This document shows positions 1 through 7,996 of a stretch of 64,000 nucleotides of DNA, piece after piece. Every line of letters begins with the position of its first letter. Position 1 is the first letter of the stretch. Under the pieces are notes generated by a model. It searched no databases. It saw nothing but the letters and a program-made list of their open reading frames with translations, and had not been told where the DNA came from. A program made the translations under genes and the position numbers. Location: the NCBI GenBank assembly GCA_033764055.1, contig JANRJI010000077.1:1-64000 (forward strand). Reading direction: 5' to 3'. The stretch comes from Ga0077555 sp033764055 (GTDB taxonomy: Bacteria > Pseudomonadota > Alphaproteobacteria > Rhizobiales > Hyphomicrobiaceae).

Positions 1-2
1 TG

Positions 3-545
3 GCGTTGGCTGCGACGCTTTCCGTCGCGACGGACGCCCTAGCCGACGGACAGGCCTGCCTCACCGATCTCGAGCGCAAGATCGAGCGGAGCCACGCGGG
101 CGTCGTGTCCCTGACGCCGCAACAATTCCAGGCGCTTTCGAGGAACGATACGGAGCCACCGCCACTCGTCCTCGACGCGCGGGAGGCGCACGAGTTCGAC
201 GTGAGCCGCATTGCCGGCGCGGTGCGTGTCGACCCCGAAATGAGCGCCAGCGAATTCCGGGCTCGCTTCGCCCAGAGCGTGGCCAACCGCAACATCGTGA
301 TCTACTGCTCGGTCGGCGTGCGCAGCTCTCGCCTCGTTGCGCGCATCGAGAGGACAGCCCGCGAGTTCGGGGCGGCGGGCGTTTTCAATCTGCGCGGCGG
401 CATCTTCGCCTGGCACAACTACGGTATCGGATTGACCGCCGGAGATGCTGCCGAGGATCACGTCCACCCCTACAGCCGATCCTGGACGCGCTATCTCGAT
501 TTCCCGAACTACACCCGGTTCGGGACCACCAAGCAGAGGGAGTGA
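3..545 (+). CDS. Rhodanese-like domain protein, probably exported (5' partial)
   Basis: The reading frame is open to the left edge, so the N-terminus is probably missing. The first residues (ending ALADG) look like the end of a signal peptide, which suggests a periplasmic protein. A rhodanese fold follows: VLDAREAHEFDVSRIAGAV is the usual DxR/hExxxgHIpGA segment, and CSVGVRSS is the active-site loop with its catalytic cysteine. The glycine-rich NLRGGIFAWHN segment is typical of the C-terminal half. The family transfers or binds sulfane sulfur; the substrate cannot be read from the sequence. A TTG at position 6 could be an internal start but has no visible ribosome site. It converges with the minus-strand gene that ends at 634. 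Confidence 0.75.
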   Translation, partial: ALAATLSVATDALADGQACLTDLERKIERSHAGVVSLTPQQFQALSRNDTEPPPLVLDAREAHEFDVSRIAGAVRVDPEMSASEFRARFAQSVANRNIVIYCSVGVRSSRLVARIERTAREFGAAGVFNLRGGIFAWHNYGIGLTAGDAAEDHVHPYSRSWTRYLDFPNYTRFGTTKQRE

Positions 546-633
546 TGATTGGGGCCGAAGGCAAGAGCTGCGAGCTTGCCGCAACGACACTCACGGTGTC
601 AGCAACATACTCATCTCGAAAGTTGGTCGACAA

Positions 634-1146
634 TCAGCTTCGAAACAGCGACCTCACCTGGGCCGACCACTGCCTCACGCGTTCGCGCATCCCCTCGCGT
701 TCGCCGGGGCCGAAATTGTCGACGGTGAGCTTCTGGATATATCCGCTGAACGCCCCTGGATCGAAGATTCCGCCCGTCACACCCTGCTCCGCGAAAACAA
801 GCAGTGGCTTGCGCAAGCCGATCATCATGCCGGCCTCAATCTGATTCCACGGCGTCGGAAGTACTGTGCGGGCAACCGGCGTCTCGGACGAGGTACCTGG
901 CTTGATGACGCCAGAAGGAAAGTCCATCTGGGCAAAGCCAAGAATGATCGCGCCATAGCATGCGCGCGCGATGTAATAGACCTCCGTCATCGGGTCCGAT
1001 TGTGGAAAGTCGCTGCGCCCTAGCGCCCTTGGCTGCAGGCGCTCTTGATCTAGGGCATCCGTCAGACAGTCATATACGACCTGCTGGCGCTCATTGAGGA
1101 TGCTTGGACACGACAAGAACACTGGAATTTTGATGGTCGACATCAT
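634..1146 (-). CDS. Predicted nucleotide-binding protein, TIR-like / nucleoside deoxyribosyltransferase-like fold
   Basis: About 170 residues beginning MMSTIKIPVFLSCPS. The beta strand followed by SCPS, a charged helix, the segment with LQPRALGRSDFP, a hydrophobic strand ending in GF, and NQIEAGMMIGLRKPLLVFAE resemble the layout of TIR-like and nucleoside 2-deoxyribosyltransferase-like proteins. In these folds the ExGmA-type helix glutamate is a key residue. No trusted family name can be assigned by eye. Two adjacent ATG codons (1146 and 1143) follow a G-rich tract; an upstream in-frame start at 1182 is less likely. It lies about 55 bases downstream of efp on the same strand, so co-transcription with efp and the TIR gene is possible. 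Confidence 0.65.
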   Translation of the reverse strand: MMSTIKIPVFLSCPSILNERQQVVYDCLTDALDQERLQPRALGRSDFPQSDPMTEVYYIARACYGAIILGFAQMDFPSGVIKPGTSSETPVARTVLPTPWNQIEAGMMIGLRKPLLVFAEQGVTGGIFDPGAFSGYIQKLTVDNFGPGEREGMRERVRQWSAQVRSLFRS

Positions 1147-1200
1147 GCCCCCCGCGATGCCCGGACGGGGTGGTGTCGCCAAATCGCCACTGACGCCACC

Positions 1201-1770
1201 TCAATCCTTCGCGCGCTCGACGTACTCGCCGTCGCCGGTCGAGACCACGACGCGGGTGCCGGTGCCGATGTGCGGGGGAACCATGATTCGGGCGCCGTTC
1301 TCGAGCTTCGCGGGCTTGTAGGACGAGGATGCCGTCTGGCCCTTGACCACAGGATCGGCCTCGACGATCTCGAGCGTGACGCGCGGTGGCAGCTCGATGG
1401 CGACGGGATTGCCCTCGAACGTCTGCACACTGCAGGTCATGCCTTCCTGCAACCAGATGGAGCTGTCGCCCATAAGCTCTTTGGTGACGACGATCTGCTC
1501 GAACGTCTCGGGCTCCATGAAGTTGTAGCCCATGTCGTCCTCGTAGAGATAGTTGTAGCTTCGCTCGTCGAGGACGACGCGCTCGACGTTCTCCGTCGTG
1601 CGGTAGCTCTTGACGATCTTCACGCCGTCGGAGATGCGGCGCATGTCGATATGGGTCGTCGGCGTGCCTTTGCCGGGCCGGATGCTCTCCGCCTTGAGGA
1701 CCGTGCACAGCGCGCCGTCGATATCCAGCACGTTGCCCTTGCGCACCTCGCTCGCGATGATCTTGACCAC
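1201..1770 (-). CDS. efp: Translation elongation factor P
   Basis: A 189-residue, full-length EF-P, the cytoplasmic factor that relieves ribosome stalling at polyproline stretches by entering the E site. The N-terminal KOW-like domain carries SIRPGKGTP, which puts the modifiable lysine at residue 34. The OB domains and the usual C-terminal stretch (GTRVVVSTGDGEYVERAKD) are intact. The start is GTG at 1770, preceded by GGAG at a suitable distance. Lys34 is the residue beta-lysylated by EpmA with EpmB, and both genes lie about 2 kb away on the other strand, so the whole modification set is in this window. It sits 95 bases downstream of the TIR-domain gene. Confidence 0.97.
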   Translation of the reverse strand: MVKIIASEVRKGNVLDIDGALCTVLKAESIRPGKGTPTTHIDMRRISDGVKIVKSYRTTENVERVVLDERSYNYLYEDDMGYNFMEPETFEQIVVTKELMGDSSIWLQEGMTCSVQTFEGNPVAIELPPRVTLEIVEADPVVKGQTASSSYKPAKLENGARIMVPPHIGTGTRVVVSTGDGEYVERAKD

Positions 1771-1865
1771 GGGTCTCGTCTCCGTCTGGAATTCTGGAAT
1801 GCAGCCTGGCTGCCGGTGCCCGGGGGCGGCGATTTCGACCCGGGGCTCTCGATCTCGACGGCGTT

Positions 1866-2546
1866 CTAGCCGCTTTGCCGGGTGCGGGGAAGCGAGTTCG
1901 ACTTGCCATCAGGATCGCCTGACCCGAGCCCTGGGGCCTGATGCGGGTTGCGGCATCGGCCCTTTCGCCCGCCGTACGGGAGCACCCCGCGCGCCGCCAG
2001 CGCGGCAAGCAGCATCGGGTAGCTCGCCAACGGCACCGCCTGGCGCTGACCGAGACCGAGGGGGATCGTTCCCAGGTCGAAGCCATCGACATGCACCGGC
2101 AGCAGCCGGCCCAATATCCTCGCAAGCTCGGCCTCGTCTGCGACGAACTCCGAGGCCACCGACGCCACGGACCAGACCACCACCGTCGCCCCTGCCTCCC
2201 GGATCCGGGCCGCGATGAAGCTACGATAGCTTTCGCCCGGTGGGATGTCCCCATCCCACCAGACGGCGTAGCCGTCGCCAATGAGCCGGCTGCGCAGAGC
2301 CAGGACGACGTCCCGGTCGGCGTGGGCATAGGACAGCATGATGTCGGGCCGGGCGCGACGCCACCTGGAGCGCCTCGCCGACGGCGGCGCTGACGCCCGT
2401 CTCGCCCGGTCAGCGTGGCGTGGCTCAGCGGTGGGCACACTGTCGTTGGGCCGGAAGATTGTCCGCCGGCCCCGCTTGGCTGCGCGGAGGGCCTCGCGCA
2501 GACGGGCCGCGCGGATCGAAGCAGGCTCGGAGGTCTCTGGAGGCAT
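1866..2546 (-). CDS. TIR-domain protein
   Basis: 226 residues. Residues 1-67 are a basic, low-complexity leader. A TIR domain follows at about 68-172: IMLSYAHADRDVV, WWDGDIPPGESYRSFI, a VVVWSVASV strand, and ASEFVADEAELA with Glu138 where bacterial TIR NADases carry the catalytic glutamate. The last 45 residues are basic and probably disordered. Bacterial TIR domains often hydrolyse NAD+ or make cyclic ADP-ribose signals, often in anti-phage defence; whether this one is active is inference. The start is ATG with a GGGGAG ribosome site. It lies 44 bases downstream of the ribbon-helix-helix gene, so it is probably in the parA operon. Confidence 0.8.
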   Translation of the reverse strand: MPPETSEPASIRAARLREALRAAKRGRRTIFRPNDSVPTAEPRHADRARRASAPPSARRSRWRRARPDIMLSYAHADRDVVLALRSRLIGDGYAVWWDGDIPPGESYRSFIAARIREAGATVVVWSVASVASEFVADEAELARILGRLLPVHVDGFDLGTIPLGLGQRQAVPLASYPMLLAALAARGVLPYGGRKGRCRNPHQAPGLGSGDPDGKSNSLPRTRQSG

Positions 2547-2590
2547 GCCGCACTCCCCTGCTACTCAGGCGAAGACGCAATGGTCGCCGG

Positions 2591-2959
2591 TCAGGCGATC
2601 TCGACGAGCCGGTAGCGGCGGAACAGAAGGTTGATAGCCTCGACGCCGAGGTCCTGGGCGGTACGGCGCTGATCGATGGCAAGACGCGACAGCTGCGCCT
2701 TGGCCTCGTCGTTCAGGTAGATGACGTAGCCGCGTAGCTCCTGACGGTCCTTCGCCGCGAGCTTGGCGGAGGCCACGACAGGCTCCACGTTGCGCCGCGG
2801 ACGCTCGCCGGACACCTCCTTCAGCGCCGCTTTGAGTGCCTTGGCCCGCCCGCTGTCCTTGGCCCGAGCCGCCTTGCCGGCCGCTCCCTTCTCCCGGACG
2901 GCGTCGGTTGCAACCGCCTTCATGCTCTTCTTGCCAGCTCCGGACTTGCCCGCCGTCAT
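2591..2959 (-). CDS. Ribbon-helix-helix DNA-binding protein, partner of ParA
   Basis: 122 residues. The first 65 are Lys/Ala-rich and probably flexible. The C-terminus (ELRGYVIYLNDEAKAQLSRLAIDQRRTAQDLGVEAINLLFRRY) has the beta strand plus two helices of a ribbon-helix-helix dimer. The start codon overlaps the parA stop by four bases (ATGA), which indicates translational coupling. Small ParA ATPases of the type Ib kind pair with such a protein (ParG/omega-like), whose disordered arm stimulates the ATPase and whose fold binds repeats upstream of parA. Such repeats are present at 3659-3678. A role in autoregulation and centromere binding follows from that family. Confidence 0.78.
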   Translation of the reverse strand: MTAGKSGAGKKSMKAVATDAVREKGAAGKAARAKDSGRAKALKAALKEVSGERPRRNVEPVVASAKLAAKDRQELRGYVIYLNDEAKAQLSRLAIDQRRTAQDLGVEAINLLFRRYRLVEIA

Positions 2960-3624
2960 GCCGATGCCCTCCTCGCCGGATCCGTGAACCTGCTGTCGCG
3001 CTTCGACAACCAGTCGAACAAGTCCTCGAGCTCTCGCGCAGCGGCGCTCTTCGGAGACTTCTCCGTTATGCCCTTGCCGACATCCAGCGACCGCGAGAAC
3101 TCCGGCCGGTCCCGCAGGGCAACCGAGACCAGCGGAACGGCGAACCGCTTCTCGACGAGCTCGCGCACCGCGACCGCCTTGTCGTTGGCACGAACCGCGT
3201 TGACCACCACAACGACCTTGGCGAGCGCGTGCATCTTCTCCAGCGTCTCGAGCGTCACCTCGAGAGAATGCAGGTCGAGCTGCGAGGTGCGGGTCGGGAT
3301 GATGATCAGGTCGGCGGCGTGCGCGGCATAGATCATCGTGCGATCGACCGCGCCCGGCGTATCCACCAGCGCGAGGTCCACGCCCTTCGCCTCCGCCGCC
3401 TTGAGCATGTCCTTCAGGCGATCGACCATGCCGTGCTCCACCACTGGCTCGCCCGAGCGGGTCTTCGCCTCACGCACGTCGGCCCACTGCTCCGCCGAGC
3501 CCTGCGGGTCGAGATCGATGAGGCAGACCTCGCGCTCGCGAAGCCACGCGGCGACCAGCAAGTGCAGCAGAAGGGTGGTCTTGCCGACCCCGCCCTTCTG
3601 GTTCATCGCACACCAAACGCGCAA
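2956..3624 (-). CDS. ParA family ATPase
   Basis: 222 residues, short like type Ib ParA proteins, with no N-terminal helix-turn-helix. The deviant Walker A is NQKGGVGKTT (about residues 8-17), switch I is DLDPQGSAEQW, and Walker B is LALVDTPG. The start is TTG at 3624, preceded by GGGAG and giving the usual M-x-V-x-x-x-NQKGG spacing. These ATPases bind DNA non-specifically and move or position a cargo through a partner DNA-binding protein, here the overlapping ribbon-helix-helix gene. The other partner in the operon is a TIR-domain protein, not a plasmid gene. The tandem palindrome upstream is the likely operator. It could serve a chromosomal cargo or be a relic of an integrated element. Confidence 0.92.
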   Translation of the reverse strand: MRVWCAMNQKGGVGKTTLLLHLLVAAWLREREVCLIDLDPQGSAEQWADVREAKTRSGEPVVEHGMVDRLKDMLKAAEAKGVDLALVDTPGAVDRTMIYAAHAADLIIIPTRTSQLDLHSLEVTLETLEKMHALAKVVVVVNAVRANDKAVAVRELVEKRFAVPLVSVALRDRPEFSRSLDVGKGITEKSPKSAAARELEDLFDWLSKRDSRFTDPARRASA

Positions 3625-3658
3625 AGCGGTCTCTCCCGACGACAGTGATGCAATATCT

Positions 3659-3678
3659 CTAGCATGCTAGCATGTTAG
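3659..3678. promoter_or_regulatory. Tandem palindromic operator/parS-like repeat upstream of parA
   Basis: CTAGCATGCTAG (3659-3670) is a perfect 12-base palindrome. It overlaps a second copy, CTAGCATGTTAG (3667-3678), with one mismatch. The 8-base period is the register expected for stacked ribbon-helix-helix dimers. It lies 35-54 bases upstream of the parA TTG and in the divergent gap before epmA. Confidence 0.65.
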
Positions 3679-3857
3679 CCAACGGCGCCGACTAGAGCAC
3701 GGCGGGAGGACCACGAACAAGCTTAAAAATCCATTAACGCCGCTCGCCGGCGGCTCGACCCGGCCCGGAAGCGGGTTGCCCACCGTCGAGCCGCCGCCTA
3801 TGCCTCTCAATCGACTGCGTCCCCGTCTCCTGCAGCCCCGGCGAAGGATCGAGCGCG

Positions 3858-4919
3858 ATGGCCGCCATCCCGACACCCTTCTGGCACCCGACGATCCACG
3901 CCGACCGGCGACCGGCCCTCATGACGCGCGGACGCATCAAGACGGCGCTTCGGCATTGGCTCGAGACCCAGGGTCTGGTGGAGGTGGAGACCGCGTGCCT
4001 GCAGGTGTCGCCCGGCAACGAGGCGCATCTCCACGCCTTCAGGACGGAGGCGCGGACGGAAGCGGGCGAACGCCGCCAGCTCTACCTGCACACGAGCCCC
4101 GAATTCGCGATGAAGAAGCTCCTGGCGGCCGGCGAGCCGGCGATCTTCTCGTTCGCCCCCGTATTCCGGAACGCCGAGCGCGGCCCGCTGCACAGCCCCG
4201 AGTTCACGATGCTCGAGTGGTACCGAGCCGGCGCACCCTATACGCACCTGATGGACGATTGCGCGACGATGCTGCGCATTGCAGCCCAGGCCGCAGGCAA
4301 TGCGTCCTGGGCTTTCCGCGGCCGCGCCTGTGACCCGGCAGCGCCTGCCCAGCGCATCACGCTCGCCGGGGCTTTCGGACGCTGGGCCGACTGCGATCTC
4401 CTCGCCATGCTCGACGGGAATGGGCCGAGTCTCCCGATGATGCGCGAAGCCTGCGTACGTATTGGAATCCGCGTCGCCGCCGATGACACCTGGTCCGACC
4501 TTTTCTCGCGCGTTCTCGCCGAACGCATCGAGCCCAACCTCGGCCTCGGCCGCCCGACGATCCTTTGCGAGTACCCCACGCATGAGGCGGCGCTGGCCCG
4601 CCCGGCGGCGCACGACGCGCGCGTCGCCGAGCGCTTCGAGCTCTACGTCTGTGGGGTGGAGCTTGCCAACGCATTCGGCGAGTTGACCGACGCCGGCGAG
4701 CAGCGGCGGCGCTTCGAGGCCGAGATGGACGAGAAGGCGCGCGTCTACGGCGAGCGTTATCCGATCGACGAGGACTTCCTCGCGGCGCTCGGGATCATGC
4801 CGGCCGCCTCCGGCGCGGCGCTCGGCTTCGACCGTCTGGTGATGCTGGCAACCGGTGCCACGCGGGTCGACCAGGTGCTCTGGACGCCGGTGGCCGAAAT
4901 GGGCACAAGGAGCCTGTGA
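3858..4919 (+). CDS. epmA: EF-P--(R)-beta-lysine ligase, GenX/PoxA type
   Basis: 353 residues, the usual length for EpmA. It is a class II lysyl-tRNA synthetase catalytic core without the anticodon-binding domain. Motif 2 is visible in FAPVFRNAERGPLHSPEFTMLEWY, motif 3 in GAALGFDRLVMLATGA, and HTSPEFAMKKLL is also typical. It activates beta-lysine with ATP and attaches it to Lys34 of EF-P. It is transcribed divergently from parA and its stop overlaps the GTG start of epmB, so the two modification enzymes are translationally coupled. Confidence 0.95.
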   Translation: MAAIPTPFWHPTIHADRRPALMTRGRIKTALRHWLETQGLVEVETACLQVSPGNEAHLHAFRTEARTEAGERRQLYLHTSPEFAMKKLLAAGEPAIFSFAPVFRNAERGPLHSPEFTMLEWYRAGAPYTHLMDDCATMLRIAAQAAGNASWAFRGRACDPAAPAQRITLAGAFGRWADCDLLAMLDGNGPSLPMMREACVRIGIRVAADDTWSDLFSRVLAERIEPNLGLGRPTILCEYPTHEAALARPAAHDARVAERFELYVCGVELANAFGELTDAGEQRRRFEAEMDEKARVYGERYPIDEDFLAALGIMPAASGAALGFDRLVMLATGATRVDQVLWTPVAEMGTRSL

Positions 4920-5965
4920 CACAGCCGCGCAAAACTCTCCGGAGCATCGAGGACCTCGCAGGCGAAGGCCTGCTGGCGCGTGCGGACGTCCCCCCGCTCG
5001 AGGCTGTCGCTGCCCGTTATGCCGTGGCGGTGACGCCCGAGATGGCCGCCCTCGTCGATCGCGACGCCACCGCCGATCCGATCGCTCGCCAGTTCATTCC
5101 CGATGCCCGGGAGCTCGTCACGGGCCCCGAGGAGCACGCCGACCCCATCGGCGACCGGCCTCACGAGAAGGTGCCGGGACTCATCCACCGCTATCCGGAC
5201 CGGGTCCTGCTCAAGGTCACCCATAGCTGCCCGGTCTATTGTCGCTTCTGCTTCCGCCGCGAGACGGTCGGCCCCGCCGGCGCTCCGCCGATGGGGGGCA
5301 GAGCGCTCGACGAGGCGCTCGCCTACATCGCGGCTCATCCCGGAATCTTCGAGGTGATCCTGACCGGCGGCGATCCGCTGGTGCTTAGTCCGCGCCGCAT
5401 CCGCGAGCTGACGGAGCGCCTCGGAGCCATCAGGCATGTGAAGGCCGTGCGTTGGCACACTCGCGTCCCGGTCGTCGATCCGTCGCGCGTCACCGCCGAG
5501 CTCTGTGCGGCGCTTTCGGCGACGACGACGGCCGTCTGGCTCGGGGTCCACGCGAACCACCCGCGCGAGCTGATGCCTGAAGCGCGCGAGGCCATCGGAC
5601 GGTTGCGCAGCGCTGGCCTGTCGCTGGTCAGCCAGACGGTCCTGCTCAGGGGCGTGAATGACGATGCGGCCACGCTCGCAGAGCTGTTCCGTGGCTTCGT
5701 AGCGCTGGGCGTCAAGCCCTACTATCTGCATCACGCCGACCTCGCCCCCGGAACCAGTCATTTTCGCACCACGCTCGCCGAGGGCCAGGCGATCATGCGA
5801 ACGCTGCGCGGCCGAATCTCGGGCCTGGCCCTGCCAACCTACGTGCTCGACATCCCAGGAGGCCACGGCAAGGTGTCTGTGGGGCCTGACTACGTGGACA
5901 CGGCCACAGGCCGAGTGACCGACAATAGTGGCACCGGCCACCTATACCCACCGGCGAGGCTGTGA
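4916..5965 (+). CDS. epmB: EF-P lysine 2,3-aminomutase (radical SAM)
   Basis: 349 residues. HSCPVYCRFCFRRE is the radical-SAM CxxxCxxC cluster site. The TGGDPL motif that binds the S-adenosylmethionine amino group follows. The C-terminal LPTYVLDIPGGHGKV segment is typical of lysine 2,3-aminomutases. The length matches EpmB rather than the longer catabolic KamA enzymes, which carry an extra multimerisation region. It converts lysine to beta-lysine for EpmA. The GTG start overlaps the epmA stop (GTGA). The next gene starts 86 bases further on. Confidence 0.94.
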   Translation: MTQPRKTLRSIEDLAGEGLLARADVPPLEAVAARYAVAVTPEMAALVDRDATADPIARQFIPDARELVTGPEEHADPIGDRPHEKVPGLIHRYPDRVLLKVTHSCPVYCRFCFRRETVGPAGAPPMGGRALDEALAYIAAHPGIFEVILTGGDPLVLSPRRIRELTERLGAIRHVKAVRWHTRVPVVDPSRVTAELCAALSATTTAVWLGVHANHPRELMPEAREAIGRLRSAGLSLVSQTVLLRGVNDDAATLAELFRGFVALGVKPYYLHHADLAPGTSHFRTTLAEGQAIMRTLRGRISGLALPTYVLDIPGGHGKVSVGPDYVDTATGRVTDNSGTGHLYPPARL

Positions 5966-6051
5966 CGGCGGCTCACCGCGCATTGTCCAAGGCTTAACTC
6001 GGGGCCTGCTAGGGTTGGCGATCCCACATAGCCGAAGCAAAGGGCAGGCCG

Positions 6052-6408
6052 ATGAGCACGAAAGTCTGGTACGATGACCTGGTGCTTGCGGAGCTGGAGG
6101 TCATTCGCTCTCGTGAGCGGATGCAGCGCGCTACCTTCGACCGCATCTGCGCGAGCCTCAGCGACGGCAAGAGCACGGCCGACGGGATCGAGTTGGTGGT
6201 GGTCGACGGCCCCAGCTGCAACGTCGCCTACAAAGGCCATCCCGTTTTCGCCTTCGAGGTTGGAGGACGCTCGATCCTGCTCACGCCCACCGGCGGCGAG
6301 AAGCTGAACATCGCCGACATCGAGTCCGCGAAGCAGGTCATGGCGAAAATCATGGCGCTTGCCATCGGCCGCGTCGACCCCGTCGGTCCCGAGCCGGCGG
6401 AGGCCTGA
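6052..6408 (+). CDS. Hypothetical protein
   Basis: 118 residues with an AGGGCAGG ribosome site before ATG. I do not recognise the family. It begins with a short amphipathic helix rich in Glu/Arg. A beta-rich middle follows (GIELVVVDGPSCNVAYKGHPVFAFEVGGRSILLTP), then a helix. There is no signal peptide or membrane segment, so it is probably cytoplasmic. It lies 86 bases after epmB on the same strand and converges with hemA. Confidence 0.65.
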   Translation: MSTKVWYDDLVLAELEVIRSRERMQRATFDRICASLSDGKSTADGIELVVVDGPSCNVAYKGHPVFAFEVGGRSILLTPTGGEKLNIADIESAKQVMAKIMALAIGRVDPVGPEPAEA

Positions 6409-6444
6409 TCGCGTAACAGGAGGCTGTTGCAACTGAGGTTCGCG

Positions 6445-6468
6445 GGGCCACAGGACAGCCGGTGGCCC
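6445..6468. terminator. Weak hairpin between convergent genes
   Basis: GGGCCAC (6445-6451) and GTGGCCC (6462-6468) form a 7-bp stem with a 10-base loop, between the ends of the small unknown gene and hemA. There is no T-run, so termination here is only a possibility. Confidence 0.3.
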
Positions 6469-6531
6469 GGGGCGCGCCAGCCAGGCTCGCTGCTGCTCCG
6501 GGCGCCCCGGCGCTGACCGGTCGTCCGCCAG

Positions 6532-7758
6532 CTACTCCGCCGCCCGCTTCTGCTCGAGAGACACCGGACACTCGGCCCAGAGCGCAGACAACGCTGCCAC
6601 GAGATGATCCATATCGGCGTCCGAATGCAGCGGCGTCGGCGTCAGGCGAAGCCGCTCCGTGCCCTTCGGCACGGTCGGGTAATTGATCGGCTGAACGTAG
6701 ATCCCGTAGCGGTCGAGCAGCATGTCGGTGACCCGCTTGCAGATCACAGGGTCGCCGACCAGCACCGGCACGATATGGCTCGGGTTGTCGATGACCGGCA
6801 GGCCCGCATTCTTGAGCCGGCGCTTCAGGGTCCGTGCGCGCTCCTGATGGCGCGCCCGCTCCAGACCCGACACCTTGAGGTGGCGGATCGAGGCGACCGC
6901 GCCCGCCGCGATGGCCGGCGCCAGCGACGTCGTGAAGATGAAGCCCGGTGCATAGCTGCGGATGGCGTCGCAGATGTCGCGGCTCGCGGCGATGTAGCCG
7001 CCCATCACACCGAAGCCCTTGGCCAGCGTACCGTTGATGATGTCGACCTCGGCCATGACGCCGTCGCGCTCGGCGATGCCGCCGCCGCGGGGGCCGTACA
7101 TGCCGACCGCATGCACCTCGTCGAGGTAGGTGATCGCGCCGTACTTACGGGCCAAAGCCGTGATGCCGGCGATCGGCGCGATGGTCCCGTCCATCGAGTA
7201 GACGCTCTCGAACGCGATGATCTTGGCCCGGTCACGCGGCAGGGCGGCCAAGCGCCGCTCGAGGTCGACGAGGTCGTTGTGATCGAACACCTGCTTCTCG
7301 CCACCGCCGTTGCGGATGCCGGCGATCATCGAGGCGTGGTTCTTCTCGTCGGACAGGATGACCGAGCCCGGCAGCAGCCGTTGCAGCGTGGCGAGCGTGG
7401 TGTCGTTGGCAACGAAAGCAGACGTGAAGACCAGCGCCGCCTCCTTGCCGTGGAGGTCGGCGAGCTCCTGCTCCAGCTCGACGTGATAGTGGGTTGTGCC
7501 CGAGATGTTGCGGGTGCCGCCCGACCCGGCGCCCACCTCGTCGATGGCCTGGTGCATGGCTGCGAGCACCGCCGGATGCTGGCCCATGCCCAGATAGTCG
7601 TTCGAGCACCAGACGGTGATCTCGCGAACGCCTGTGTCGCCGTGCCGCACCGCTCTAGGAAATGCGCCGCGCGTTCGGCAGATGTCGGCAAAGACGCGAT
7701 AGCGGCCTTCCCCATGAATGCGGGCCAGTGCGTCCTTGAACGCGCGATCGTAATTCAT
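6532..7758 (-). CDS. hemA: 5-aminolevulinate synthase
   Basis: 408 residues, matching alphaproteobacterial ALAS (C4 pathway). It condenses glycine and succinyl-CoA in a PLP-dependent reaction, the first committed step of haem and other tetrapyrroles. VWCSNDYLGMGQHP, GTRNISGTTHYHVELE, YLDEVHAVGMYGPRGGG and IINGTLAKGFGVMGGYI (with the PLP-binding lysine) are all present. The ATG at 7758 is preferred over the upstream in-frame start because MNYDRAFKDAL is the family N-terminus. An Irr-like palindrome lies about 135 bases upstream, suggesting iron/haem control. Confidence 0.97.
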   Translation of the reverse strand: MNYDRAFKDALARIHGEGRYRVFADICRTRGAFPRAVRHGDTGVREITVWCSNDYLGMGQHPAVLAAMHQAIDEVGAGSGGTRNISGTTHYHVELEQELADLHGKEAALVFTSAFVANDTTLATLQRLLPGSVILSDEKNHASMIAGIRNGGGEKQVFDHNDLVDLERRLAALPRDRAKIIAFESVYSMDGTIAPIAGITALARKYGAITYLDEVHAVGMYGPRGGGIAERDGVMAEVDIINGTLAKGFGVMGGYIAASRDICDAIRSYAPGFIFTTSLAPAIAAGAVASIRHLKVSGLERARHQERARTLKRRLKNAGLPVIDNPSHIVPVLVGDPVICKRVTDMLLDRYGIYVQPINYPTVPKGTERLRLTPTPLHSDADMDHLVAALSALWAECPVSLEQKRAAE

Positions 7759-7890
7759 GCGTCTCGTCTCCACTCCCGCTGACGGTCCCGCAGGCAATCG
7801 ACTGCCGACCAGCGCGGCATCATGGCCGGAACGGCGACTCGGCCGCCGGTGATCGCCTCGCCGGCACACTGCGGCACCCAACGCCCGCAC

Positions 7891-7907
7891 TTTAGAAAAT
7901 TTCTAGC
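7891..7907 (-). promoter_or_regulatory. Irr-box (ICE)-like palindrome upstream of hemA
   Basis: TTTAGAA-AAT-TTCTAGC contains the perfect inverted repeat TAGAAA-A-TTTCTA (7893-7905). It matches 12 of the 14 half-site positions of the rhizobial iron-control element as I recall it (TTTAGAA-N3-TTCTAAA). It sits 133-149 bases upstream of the hemA ATG. The only other neighbour is the 3' end of the gene behind it, so hemA is the only plausible target. Confidence 0.65.
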
Positions 7908-7996
7908 GGTCCGTTAACGGCCCGGCTCCCAGCGCTTTGTCGCATCGGTCCCCTTTCGGCAACTTGACGGCGCTCAAGCGGCCGCACCACATCCGC

